Source: Owenia fusiformis
Taxonomy: Eukaryota > Annelida > Polychaeta > Sabellida > Oweniidae
Assembly (NCBI GenBank): GCA_903813345.2
Contig: CAIIXF020000006.1
Location: forward strand, 37,845,936 to 37,909,935
Direction: 5' to 3'
DNA: 64,000 nucleotides
The notes under the pieces are model-generated. The model saw only the letters and a program-made list of their open reading frames with translations, did not search any database and was not told the DNA's origin. Positions 13,401 to 23,223 of this stretch are shown piece by piece. The stretch's first letter is position 1, and the number at the start of each line of letters is the position of its first letter. The position numbers and the translations under genes are program-made.

Positions 13401-16360
13401 TCTCTGTTGGTGCATTTGCTGTTTCAGTATCAACACTTGGTTTCACTGTGCTCTCTGTTGGTATAATTGCTGTTAAAGTATCAACACTTGGTTTCACTGT
13501 CTTTTCTGTTTGTGCATTTGCTGTTGGAGTATCAACACTTGGTTTCACTGTGTTTTCTGTTGGTGCATTAGCTGTTGGAGTATCAACACTTGGTTTTGCT
13601 GTGTTCTCTGTTGGTGTATTTGCTGTTGGAGTATCAACACTTGGTTTCACTGTGCTCTCTGTTGGTATAATTGCTGTTAAAGTATCAACACTTGGTTTCA
13701 CTGTGCTCTCTGTTGGTATAATTGCTGTTAAAGTATCAACACTTGGTTTCACTGTCTTTTCTGTTTGTGCATTTGCTGTTGGAGTATCAACACTTGGTTT
13801 CACTGTCTTCTCTGTTTGTGTATTTGCTGTTGGAGTATCAACACTTGGTTTCACTGTGTTCTCTGTTGGTGTTTTTGCTGTTGGAGTATCAACACTTGGT
13901 TTCACTGTGTTCTCTGTTGGTGTAATTGCTGTTTCAGTATCAACACTTGGTTTCACTGTCTTCTCTGTTGGTGTATTTGCTGTTTCAGTATCAGCACTTG
14001 GTTTCACTGTGCTCTCTGTTGGTGCATTTGCTGTTTCAGTATCAACACTTGGTTTCACTGTGCTCTTTGTTGGTGTTTTTGCTGTTGGAGTATCAACATT
14101 TGGTTTCACTGTGCTCTCTGTTGGTGTATTTGCTGTTTCAGTATCAACACTTGGTTTCACTTTGCTTTCTGTTGGTGCATTTGCTGTTTCAGTATCAACA
14201 CTTGGTTTCACTGTCTTCTCTGTTGGTGTATTTGCTGTTGGAGTATCAACACTTGGTTTCACTGTGCTCTCTGTTGGTGTATTTGCTGTTGGAGTATCAA
14301 GACTTGGTTTCACTGTGTTCTCTGTTGGTGTATTTGCTGTTGGAGTATCAACACTTGGTTTCACTTTATTCTCTGTTGGTGTATTTGCTGTTTCAGTATC
14401 AACATTTGATTTTACTGTGGTCTCTGTCGAAGTATTTGCTGTTGGAGTATCAACACTTTGTTTCACTTTGCTCTCCCCAAATGTATTGGCTGTTTGAGTA
14501 TCAACATTTCGTTTCACCGTGCTCTTATCTGGTGTATTGGATGAAGGCAAATCAACACTTGATTTCCTTTTGCTCTCATCTGGTTTGTTGGATAGGGGAG
14601 TATCAACACTTGGTTTCAATTGGCTCTCTTTGGTTTTAGTTGCTGGAGTCTCAACACTTGATGTCACTTGGGTCTTCTCCACTGGGCAGTTGAATGAATT
14701 GCTCCCACCTCTCATATGGCCCTCTGGACATTCCACTGAACAGTTGGGTGAACAGTTTCCACCTCTCACGTGGTCCTCTTTACATTCATCTTGGCAGTGG
14801 GATGAGTTGTTACTACCTCTCATATGGCTCTCTATACATTCCACTGAACAGTGGGATGAGTGGTTTCCACTTCTCAGGTGGTCTTCTTTACATTCATCTG
14901 GACAGTGGGGTGAGTGGTTCCTACTTCTCATATGGCTCTCAGTACATTCTACTGAACAGATGGATGAGTGGTTCCTATCTCTCATGTGGCTCTCTGTACA
15001 GTGGGATGAATGGTTTCTACCTCTCATATGGCTCTCTATACATTCCACTGAACAGGCGGGTGAATGGTTTCCACCTCTCACGTGCTCTTCTTTACATTCA
15101 TCTGGACAGTGGGATGAGTGGTTCCTACCTCTCATATGGCCCTCTGTACATTCCACCGAACAGTTGGATGAGTGGTTTCTACCTCTCATATGGCTCTCTG
15201 TACATTCCACTGAACAGTCGAGTGAATGGTTCCCGCCTCTTATGTGGTCTACTTTACATTCCACTGAACAGTGGGATGAGTGGTTCCTACCTATCATTTG
15301 GTATTCTGTACATTCCTCCTCATCCTTTGTTGAATGATTCTTACTCATGATATTGTATTCTGTACGTCTAATTGGACAGTTTGATGAGTGCTTCCCACCT
15401 CTCTTTTGGTCCTCTGTAGATTCAAATGGAGAGTTTTGTGAGTGATTCCTACCTCTCACATGGTCTTCTGTACGTTCTACTGAACAATCGTGTGAATTGT
15501 TTCCATCCTTCATATGGTCTTTTGCACATTCTACTGAACTGCTGGATGGATAATTTTCCGTACCTAATAAGTTCTCTGCATTTTCCTTTTTTGTTTTGAA
15601 TGACGAACTGTCTTCATGCGAATGGTTCTTTGAACATTTTACCGGTGTTGTGAATATTCTACTCTTACCATGCCAAATGGACCTTTCACATTCCGCCTTT
15701 GAATTGGATGATTTAGTCTCATCTTGCCAAATGGGCCTTTCACATTCCGCCTTTGAATTGGATGGTTTTGTCTCATCTTCCCAAAGTGTCTTCTCGTATT
15801 CCACCTGTGGATTCGATGATGTAGTCGCATCTTGCCAAATGTTCCTTTCGCACTCCTCCTTTGAACTGGATGGTTTATAGGTCTCCTCTTGCCAAATTGT
15901 CCTTTCACATTCCGCCTTTGAATCGGTCTCATTCTGCGAAATGGTCCTTTCATATTCCCCCTGCGGATTTGATGGTGTAGTCTCACCTTGCCAAATGTTC
16001 CTTTCGCATTCTCGCTTTGAATTGGATGGTGTACTCGCACCTTGCCAAATGTTCCTTTCGCTTTGCCCCTTCGAATTTGATTGTGTAGTTGTACCTTGCC
16101 AAATGTTCCTTTCGCTTTGCCCCTTCGAATTTGATTGTGTAGTCGCACCTTGCCAAATATTCTCTTCGCATTCCTCTTTTAAATTGGATGATGTAGTCTC
16201 TCCTTTCCAAACGTTACTTTCACATTCTGCTTTTGTTTTAGATTGTGCGGGCTCACCATGCCAAGTGTGTTTTTCTTTTGTATTGTCATTCGCTCTGTTT
16301 ATATTGTTTTTAATTTTGCAGGGTGAAGACTCTGCATCGATAGCTAATCTCTCATTCAAT
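1..16360 (-). CDS. giant tandem-repeat protein, Thr/Pro-rich and Cys-repeat (partial, C-terminus beyond window)
   Basis: One minus-strand frame stays open across the whole stretch (codons on plus positions 3k+1 to 3k+3). It crosses five repeat blocks and four block junctions without a frameshift, giving about 5,453 codons. From the N-terminal (right) side it reads: Cys/Trp 18-residue units, a linker, Cys 18-residue units, Thr/Pro 17-residue units, a second Cys block, and a second, much longer Thr/Pro block that leaves the window. Odd-length units differ by multiples of three, which argues for coding selection. The frame appears to begin just after a good splice acceptor (a pyrimidine-rich run ending in TTTAG at about 16361), so it would be one very large exon, entered in phase 2. 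I could not find the upstream signal-peptide exon. The composition (Thr, Pro, Ser, Asn, Lys, Glu, with repeated NHS sequons) suggests a heavily glycosylated secreted or surface protein, mucin-like or a structural adhesive. That role is inference; I do not recognise the family. Confidence 0.75.
2313..8632. repeat. 3.16-kb direct tandem duplication inside the 51-bp array
   Basis: The segment at about 2313-5472 is repeated immediately at about 5472-8632 with a constant offset of 3,159 bases. All variant units, including private ones such as the 3-base deletion at 4801 (repeated at 7960), recur in the same order, and I saw no difference between the copies. This is either a very recent unequal crossover or an assembly artefact. 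Confidence 0.85.
9487..11288 (-). repeat. 18-residue Cys/NHS repeat block, second copy
   Basis: About 33 tandem 54-bp units lie in the minus frame. A typical unit reads NCAVDCTEDHIREGNHSS: paired Cys (C-x3-C), an acidic TED, then HIREG and the N-H-S sequon. One unit near 11145 lacks one codon. This block is more homogeneous than its relative at 14690-15560. It sits between two Thr/Pro blocks, and the reading frame passes through both junctions without a break. Confidence 0.85.
11289..14650 (-). repeat. 17-residue (51 bp) Thr/Pro-rich repeat block, middle
   Basis: About 66 tandem units lie in the minus frame. The consensus is close to TVKPSVDTPTANTPTEN, with a frequent variant in which TPT is replaced by TET and NTP by NAP. 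The protein frame has Thr, Pro, Ser, Asn and Glu as main residues and no Cys in most units. The edges (11290-11400 and 14440-14650) are degenerate, as expected at array ends. Both junctions keep frame with the neighbouring Cys blocks. Confidence 0.85.
14690..15560 (-). repeat. 18-residue Cys/NHS repeat block, first copy
   Basis: About 16 tandem 54-bp units lie in the minus frame. A typical unit reads like CSVECTESHMRGRNHSSH: two Cys four residues apart, an acidic residue, a basic HMRGR segment and usually an N-H-S N-glycosylation sequon. This block is clearly related to the block at 9487-11288 but is more diverged. It switches in frame to Thr/Pro units near 14650-14690. Confidence 0.8.
15660..16260 (-). 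repeat. 18-residue (54 bp) repeat block with Cys and Trp, N-terminal part of giant protein
   Basis: About 11 tandem 54-bp units lie in the minus frame. A typical unit reads ETKSSNSKAECERPIWQD. One Cys and one Trp per unit recur, and the ECER and W-[QHK]-[DG] positions are the best conserved. The block joins in frame to a Lys/Asn-rich N-terminal segment on the right and to a linker on the left. Units are more diverged than in the other blocks, which suggests an older expansion. Confidence 0.75.
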
Positions 16361-17254
16361 CTAAATCGATAAAAAGATAAAGATAAACTAAGTAATCGAA
16401 TGACTTCAATCTTATTTCTATAATACGATATAGTTTAGGAAACTTGGATTCAAAAGCAACGAGTGATGCCTTTTAACAAGAGAGAACAAATTGGAAAGTA
16501 AAAGTGTTCGATAAATGGAATTCATTCCGGATATCTGCGACTCCTAGTTAAGTATGTAACTACTAACTTGAATCTTGGGCTATTGTTTCACACTTTCTGA
16601 GTTCATTTAAATTTTTTAACTTTACAATGTCCTTTATAGAAATTCAATAAAGTTATTAATCTTGATATTTTTCTGTAAGTACTAATAGAAATTATCATGT
16701 AATCTAAGCCAGAAACCAATGTCAGATGTCACCCGACCTTATTTGTGATTATGAGTCAAAGCTTAAAAAGCAATCTCGAGTTTCAAACTGACTTCTGTAT
16801 TAACCTGAAACCATATTCTAATTTAGTCCACTTACCTTTTGTTTTTCTCAAATTATAATATTTGACAATCAAATTTGAAGGGTGTTAATCAGGGCAATTC
16901 TGTGTCGTTTCAATCAAAAATCTTTTTTTATTACTTTCATGTTTGTTATATTCATCATTGTTATAGTGATTTCAATCAAAAATCTTGTTGCAACCTAGAA
17001 ACGAACTTTTATGACGTCACGTCATGGACCAGTCCAATACAATGATGCAATAGGAGGGGTGTCAGGTAGATGTGATTTGTTGTTATTGTTACTGTTGCTT
17101 TGGTCACAGAAAAAGAATGTCGATGCAAAAATATATTCCACGGTTACCTCAAAACTCTATTTACAAAACAAAACGAATATATTTGATTCTATGTAGGTAA
17201 CACCCCTGTGAGTTCTACGATTTTTTGGGAAATTTCAAAAAAGGTTTAGAGAAC
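16361..17254. other. non-coding stretch, 5' side of the giant repeat exon
   Basis: AT-rich sequence without a convincing coding exon. If the giant repeat frame is spliced, this should be intron. I looked on the minus strand for a signal-peptide exon ending in phase 2 and found none that I could support. A minus-strand donor-like GGTAAGTG at about 16832-16839 follows no usable frame. Confidence 0.4.
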
Positions 17255-17600
17255 GAAGTCTACTGCACGTTACGCCCGCTCTGGACATACTGTAGATTTA
17301 AATGTCCTCTTTTGAATATGCATTATTTAATTTGGGTGTTATTTCTATATTTCTTATAAAACACTATTATCGCAATAGACTGATGAACTTCATTCTCCAA
17401 ACCGAGACTTGTCTTTTTTTGAATCGGTCTACTGCACGTTACGCCTGCTTCGGACAATTTTGATATTTTTACATATTTTAGATTTAAATGTCTTCTTTTG
17501 AATAGTAATAATTTAATTTTGATAAAAAATTTATATTTTTCATAAGAAAATTATTAGCCCAGTTGACTGTTCTCCAAATCGAGACTTGTCTTTTCCCAAC
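17255..17600 (+). repeat. dimeric dispersed repeat (about 190-bp units)
   Basis: Two imperfect direct units, each containing the motif GTCTACTGCACGTTACGCC (near 17258 and 17427), a stretch on TTTAAATGTC[CT]TCTTTTGAATA, and CCAAACCGAGACTTGTC near the unit end. The same dimeric structure occurs in inverted orientation at about 51225-51615 inside gene B. Confidence 0.6.
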
Positions 17601-17971
17601 TAGAAAGGCTTAATACAAATAGGTTACTACAGTATTGCATAATCAACAAAAGGTTTGTGAGATAAATTAGGATAAGGTTTCAAAATTATGCACATGACAA
17701 TGTATAACAAATGCAGTCAGGGACTTTTAAATTTTAATCGCCAAGAAAGTTACAATTAACATGTACAATGTACATCAGTCAACTAAATGTAAATTGAATA
17801 GTATGATGTAAACCAGAAAACATGATTTTAACACATTTGAGTCCTCTTGTGTCTCTGTTACAAATAGTTAAGTCGGAAGGAAAGGAACCCGCATTATGGC
17901 TAAGTCAATAAACGTTACAGTTATACCATTTTGAACCATCCTGTATATTTGCAAAAGTTTAACTTCATTTC

Positions 17972-18567
17972 TAGAGGTGTCACACCAACCACAAGTCGAC
18001 CCGAATCTCGGGTCGGAAGGCTCGGATCGGTTCATGAATAACCATAGGTTCTGGGCCGATATAAAGATGGCAGCACCAACAGAATCCAGTATTATCTTTT
18101 TCTCTATTTATAAATAAACACAGATCGATTACCATGCCATCTTTATTTAAAAATTATTCCTATCGGCCTTTGCCTATGTGAATAACGACTTACCAATTTC
18201 GGGTCGGGTCAGAACACTCAGGAAAATCGTAAATTACCGTAAAATGATTTATATTTCCGGCAAAAATTTCCCACTTCGAGCCGGCCTATGTCTTGTGTAC
18301 GCATAGGCTAAATTACGAACAGAAAATAATACAAGTTCTTCTATAATAATTTAATGCCAAGTTTTTTATCATTTTTCCTTGATCAGAGTATGCAGTATTG
18401 CGGGCTTAAACAGTCTTATAATGTGCCGTGTATACATCCAGTCGTTTTAGCTGCTAGTACTAAATTCATTTTTCTGTTTTATTCTGACCCGACCCGAAAT
18501 TAACCGACCCGCACACTTTTTTCTGACCAAATCCGACAAGAAAAACATCTGACCCATGTCACCTCTA
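17972..18567. mobile_element. non-autonomous hAT-type MITE, 596 bp, with 8-bp TSD
   Basis: The ends are short terminal inverted repeats starting TAGAGGTG and ending CACCTCTA. They are flanked by perfect 8-bp target duplications TTCATTTC at 17964-17971 and 18568-18575. The interior is rich in GGGTCGG/CCGACCC motifs. There is no coding capacity. The 8-bp duplication and TAGAG-type ends are hallmarks of the hAT superfamily. Confidence 0.85.
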
Positions 18568-18605
18568 TTCATTTCACTCACTAAACATCGATCTTCCCAA
18601 TAATC

Positions 18606-18611
18606 GTTTAT
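18606..18611 (-). terminator. polyadenylation signal for the 219-aa gene
   Basis: AATAAA on the minus strand (in AGTAAATAAACG), about 35 bases past the stop codon of the 219-aa frame. Confidence 0.5.
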
Positions 18612-18644
18612 TTACTTTCTCAAAAATGTAATATATTCTTAGAT

Positions 18645-19304
18645 TTATAAACTTACGTACCGCTTTGTTAATCTGTGCAAAAGAACCCCTGTAGAAACTC
18701 CAACAGAAATTGTTATCAATGCGTTAGCGACAAACCCAGCGAGTACGGTAGTAAAAAGAGACCCTGCGTCGTCGGCAGTATTTTGTTGGCACGCGCAGTC
18801 TCCATCAGTTTCATCTCCCTCTTGGTCTGAATCATCTTCTTGTGCATCCGCATCATCACTCCTAGGATCGTTCTCTCTATTTCTATGACGTTGAGCTGCA
18901 ACCGAAACGCGTTTATTTGGTTCTGTACTCGTCCTCTTGAGAGCCAAATTATCTATTTGGGCTTGTTCGACTGATACTTCTGCATTTACGCTTCGAGCTT
19001 TGACTTGAGTCTCTTTGTTTATGGTATCACTTGTGGCCCTATTTTCGAAAATAGCTCTTTGATTTAACGCCATCTTTTCTTCGTGGCCATGTCGTTTGTC
19101 TTTTGCGCCAAGGCCTATGGTTCTATACATTACTAGATTAACATCTTGGTGGGTTAATCTCCTATTCTCAATTGTCACGGCTTTTCGATCATTTGAAATT
19201 TGTTGATATTTACGAATTCGTGCATTTGTGTCGCCCAACTGAACTACACCAAAACTTAACGTAATCAATAAGAAAACGTACACACTTATCCGGATCCTTT
19301 CCAT
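18645..19304 (-). CDS. putative type I membrane protein, 219 aa, unknown family
   Basis: Single open frame. Residues 1-28 form a hydrophobic signal peptide (VYVFLLITLSFGVVQL core, probable cleavage near DTNA). Residues 29-148 are polar, Arg/Asn/Thr-rich and low in Cys. Residues 149-168 are a strongly acidic run of Asp/Glu. A CACQ motif at 170-173 has the only two Cys, and a hydrophobic segment at about 182-209 precedes a short basic tail ending TKRYVSL. The topology fits a secreted ectodomain with one C-terminal membrane anchor. A TATATAAG box lies about 250 bases upstream on the same strand and an AATAAA signal about 35 bases downstream, so it looks like a compact intronless gene. I do not recognise the family. 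A donor-like GGTAAGT just upstream of the ATG leaves open a longer spliced form. Confidence 0.6.
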   Translation of the reverse strand: MERIRISVYVFLLITLSFGVVQLGDTNARIRKYQQISNDRKAVTIENRRLTHQDVNLVMYRTIGLGAKDKRHGHEEKMALNQRAIFENRATSDTINKETQVKARSVNAEVSVEQAQIDNLALKRTSTEPNKRVSVAAQRHRNRENDPRSDDADAQEDDSDQEGDETDGDCACQQNTADDAGSLFTTVLAGFVANALITISVGVSTGVLLHRLTKRYVSL

Positions 19305-19554
19305 GATCTTTAAAACTTACCAAAGTAGGTATTCAGATAAAACTATTCCACGGAGTCTTTCTTTAAAGGTCTCGGTAGTGTATCGAGTCCAGAATCTAAA
19401 TAGTTCGATTGAAAGGTGGTCAGTAATTGTTCCAAGTGTGATATTACCATTATATCTATCTCCATGTCATTCCAATCCGTTAGTACTATGATTGCGCAAT
19501 ATCATCTGCGGCATCATTTCCTTACATAAATACCATGATATACATGGTACTACC

Positions 19555-19562
19555 CTTATATA
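19555..19562 (-). promoter_or_regulatory. TATA box upstream of the 219-aa gene
   Basis: Reads TATATAAG on the minus strand, about 250 bases upstream of the ATG at 19304. This is the only good TATA-like element nearby in the right orientation. Functional status is inferred from position. Confidence 0.35.
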
Positions 19563-19767
19563 ACCAAATTATTTAATTTTGAAACGGCAATTACCAGCAT
19601 ATTAATTTTGTTGGCTAATTTATAACTGCCAAAATGTTTATTTTCTTTTATAATGGAACGTGTTTTTAAAATATTTAAAGGTGTAATGTCTAAACGAATT
19701 TAAAAAAAAAGCATTTTCTCCAAGATGGCGAAAACTATACCCGACAATTTTATTCATTGTTTCTTTT

Positions 19768-19865
19768 CTATTGTATTGTATTGTATTGCATTGTAGTGTT
19801 TTGTAATGTATTGTTCTGTACTATACCGTACTGTAATGTACTGTACAGTACATGTATCGTGCTGT
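19768..19865 (+). repeat. degenerate TTGTA/CTGTA pentanucleotide microsatellite
   Basis: Runs of TTGTATTGTATTGTATTGCA grade into TACTGTA units over about 100 bases. This is a simple repeat with no coding value. Confidence 0.75.
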
Positions 19866-19999
19866 AGATATCGCATCGCATTACTATGTCATACTGATTT
19901 AATCGGAGATGCAAATAGAAATGATTTATTTGAATTTTTTGTCATTAAACATTCACATTTAAAGCAAAATAATATCATATTTGAAATGAATATACAAAA

Positions 20000-20290
20000 T
20001 TAGATCTAGAAATGTACTTTTTAAGATTGTTTATAAACGTTCAAATTCTAGTTTTCTTCAAAAATAAGACTTCTAGATCTGGTAGATTCCTCATAGAGCT
20101 CATGTTATAAATTATAAAAAGTGAAACATCTTTTCTTGTTTTAGATAGACAATTTTCTTTTACCGGACATAATTACAATTGTTTAATTATCAAACTTAAA
20201 GGTGTTATACAAAAATTGATTTAATGAATATTGAGGTTTAAAGGAACTTTTCCTCTATCTGCCATGTTATTTGAGCCGAATTAGCCACCT
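20000..20290. repeat. dispersed repeat, second copy at about 59110-59420
   Basis: A segment including AATCACATCT-like flanks, TCTAGAAATGTACTTT, GACTTCTAGATC and AAGTGAAACATCTTTTCTTG matches a diverged copy at about 59110-59420 in the same orientation. There is no coding potential. The remaining sequence from about 19870 to 21320 shows no gene I can support, apart from short imperfect repeats of a GGGAAATAAAGTGTCAGCCA unit at about 20570-20665. Confidence 0.5.
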
Positions 20291-21325
20291 GTTGAAGAAA
20301 ATGATAACTAACAACTGGTGTCTTAGTATAATGAATAACGTTACATATTGGTAACTTTAAAATTTTTGTTTACAGTGGAGGTTCCCAATATGAATAAAAT
20401 GGTCGTTTACGGATGCTTATAAATATCAAATATTTTCCAATGTACCATTGATTTCCACATTTTCAATGCACTCTCAGATTTGCGTGGACAGGGTAGCTAC
20501 AGCCAATGATATCATAAATCTAGCCAATATACCAAAGGTGGTAGGGTACAGGGAAAGGTCTATTGATACTTTGTTTCATAGGGAAACAAAGTGTCAGCCA
20601 TTATAAAGTGTCAATCATAGGAAAATAAAATGTCAGTCAAAGGGAAATAAAGTGTCAGCCATGGGAAATGACGTTTCAGTGTAACTAGGTGGAGATAAAC
20701 AAATAGTGGGAATACAATACAGGTCATTCATATTTCATTCAATTTAATTGTTGTAAATCCCTTTTTGAAATAAACAATTGAATGGCGCTGTCGCCAAATA
20801 GTTCGATCCATAAATGAGAGCATGAATCATTGATGGATTTTGATCTATAACTGTACCTATTGACACTTCGTGCGAAATGGGTTGTAGAGCCGGGTTGGTA
20901 AATTGAAGTAGTAATTCTAGAATATAGCGACTGGCTAACCCCTGGCCTGAATATATCAACTACCAAAATTTGAGCTAGTGAGGAAGTTAAAATACACTTT
21001 TTCCGTACGTGAACGTGTAGAATTATGACCTTCTGTGGATAAGTTCTCCCATTAATTTGTTGTGTTTACTTGGCCGATTGAGTATAAAGGTATACGAAGA
21101 CTTATTGCAATTAGGTCCTTTTGAAAGTGAAATTAGAGCGAGGCGGTAATTCCCGGGGTCGAAAAGTTACACGCTCATACAGTTCTCTTGAGAACGTGTA
21201 ACTTAACCTCCCTAATGTGCCTATAATGAGAATGCCATTGGTACTCACTACTAACACGGGTGGGCTAATCTCAAGTCTCCCACCAGTTGATGTGGAAAGT
21301 GGAAATATGACATCCCCCTACTTAC

Positions 21326-21426
21326 TAGCCTTGCCCAAGTCGGTATTTTTTACTTATCTGATCTTGATTTATTACCATGATAGAAATCAAGATATAAGTA
21401 AAAGAGACCGACTTGGGCAAGGCTAT
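21326..21426. mobile_element. 100-bp hairpin MITE with 8-bp flanking duplication
   Basis: A nearly perfect palindrome: TAGCCTTGCCCAAGTCGGT pairs with ACCGACTTGGGCAAGGCTA, and the inner TTTACTTAT/ATAAGTAAA and CTTGATTT/AAATCAAG also pair. CTACTTAC lies on both sides (21318-21325 and 21427-21434). A related unfilled sequence lies near 44670 upstream of gene A. The arrangement fits a tiny hAT-type MITE. Confidence 0.65.
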
Positions 21427-21566
21427 CTACTTACCTAGATAATTGATAATTAAATTGACGAAGTAATATCAATTTTTCCAGTGTGCATATAGTTTATTTG
21501 CTCTTATACGATAATTACAATTATATTTAATTACATTTACATAACTACGCCTAAAGTTGATTTCTA

Positions 21567-22024
21567 ACACCCCAGTCACATTTGTCGCACGGCGGCCGCA
21601 GATCAATTAAATCGGTGAATTTCTGCGGCGAGCGTAGAAAAACTACGCTCGCCTTGCGGCCTCTGTACGGCGCATGCAGATTTTTACAGGCCGCAGGGAA
21701 GGCGTAGAAATTATAACTCGGAGTTATAAGTTTTGTTCATTTCTGAGGTCGCCGTAGAAATCAACTGTCTCAACAAGATTGAATCATTATTTGTCAATGT
21801 TTCACGATCACTTTTCATTTGATATTACTATGAATAACATTTATAAGTTGTCCCGATGTAAATAAAATGAAAAAAGTATTATTTATCAACAGAAATTTAA
21901 AATTCACCGTGCGGCTGCCGTGGGAAATGTGACTGCAAAAGTATGAGAGCAACGAGCGTAGAACTGTTACTGGCCGCAGAAATGATAGACCGCAAGGTCG
22001 CCGTAGGAAATGTGACTGGGGTGT
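21567..22024 (+). mobile_element. MITE with ACACCCCAGTCACATTT ends, copy 1 (458 bp)
   Basis: The left end is ACACCCCAGTCACATTTGTC and the right end is AAATGTGACTGGGGTGT, so the terminal repeats are about 17 bp. The interior is GC-rich, with several GCGGCC/GGCCGC and CTACGCTCGCC/GGCGAGCGTAG palindromes. TA-rich flanks (TAA) suggest a three-base target duplication of the TWA type, as in PIF/Harbinger. There is no open frame. Confidence 0.75.
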
Positions 22025-22027
22025 AAA

Positions 22028-23223
22028 GTTACAGAGCTTCAAAGTCATTTTTGAAAATCATTTTTCGCCCCCTGTGTTATTTCAATGGGAGGAGTTCTTT
22101 GAAAAACAATTTTGACTTTGAAGACATATATCCTTTTCTTAACCTAATTATTTTTGCAAGAACTCGGATGGATGAGTATTCTGTTATATGACTTGCGGCA
22201 AACCTACCATTTCCCATTGGTTTACATTGGAATGTCGATTTTCAAAATTTATCAGATTTATCATCAATTTTCGACCTATGGTAATTGAGGAAAAAATTAT
22301 TCTCATATGTCTCTATCCCTTCTCATTTTTTTTAATTATCCAGTAGTGTTAAATATTACATATATATACCTGTATATAAAAAGTAAAAAAACAAGTCAGT
22401 GACCTATACATTTTTACTTTTAACACCCCAGTCACATTTCCCACGGCCGCCATGCGGTCTATCATTTCTGCGGCCAGTAGCTTTTCTACGCTCGCCGTAG
22501 AATTTCTGCGCTCTCATACTTTGCAGTCACATTTCCCACGGCAGCCGCACGGTGAATTTTAAATTTCGGTTGATAAATAATACTTTTTTTTCATTTTATT
22601 TACATCAGGACAATTTATAGATGTTATTCATAGTGCTAGGATGTAATATCTAATGAAAAGTGATCATGAAACATTGACAAATAATGATTCAATCTTGTTG
22701 AGCCAGTTGATTTCTACGGGCACCGCAGAAATGAAAAATATTATAACTCCGAGTTATAATTTCTACGCCTTCCCTGCGGCCTGTAAAAATCTGCATACGC
22801 CGTACGGAGGCCGCAAGGCGAGCGTAGATTTTCTACGCTCGCCGCAGAAATTCACCGATTTAATTGATCTGCGGTCGACTTGCGGCCGCCGTGCGACAAA
22901 TGTGACTGGGGTGTTAGTACAAAGTTAACTGAACACTTAGCGTACATTAAAGGTGAACACTTCAATTTTCTATATAGAAATATTTTTTTGTGAATCTTTT
23001 CTTGGTTAGATATCCTGAAATCAGATTTGCCCCAGACCCACCATTTCCCATCGGTTTACATGGGAATGAGATTTTCCAAAATTCATAAAATTTGGGAAAA
23101 TGGGAAAATCTGGAGGGATTGGATATGAAGTCAAGTTACATTTCCATCAATACCAGGTTTCAACACGCAGTTTAATGAGGGAGTTATGGTTGCCAAACTT
23201 ATGGAGGGGAGTGTATACACATG
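22028..23223. mobile_element. interrupted copy of the Tc1-like foldback element
   Basis: Segments 22028-22420 and 22917-23223 match the complete element at 61450-62330, for example GACTTGCGGCAAACCTACCA and GGTTGCCAAACTTATGGAGG. The right end is GGGGAGTG followed by TA. The second ACACCCC MITE is inserted in the middle. The left end is missing or replaced where MITE copy 1 abuts it. Confidence 0.6.
22423..22914 (-). mobile_element. MITE with ACACCCCAGTCACATTT ends, copy 2 (inverted, 492 bp)
   Basis: Same terminal repeats as copy 1, but the interior is in the opposite orientation: the GTCGCACGGCGGCC-type end lies at the right. It is inserted inside a Tc1-like foldback element. The open frame across it is an accident of composition. 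Confidence 0.75.

Noticed and set aside
1-16260. CRISPR array or satellite DNA
   Set aside because: Units have no spacer/repeat alternation, and variant lengths are kept in multiples of three, which fits a coding repeat in a eukaryote.
22653-22928. 91-residue plus-strand frame
   Set aside because: Lies entirely within an inverted MITE and is a composition artefact.
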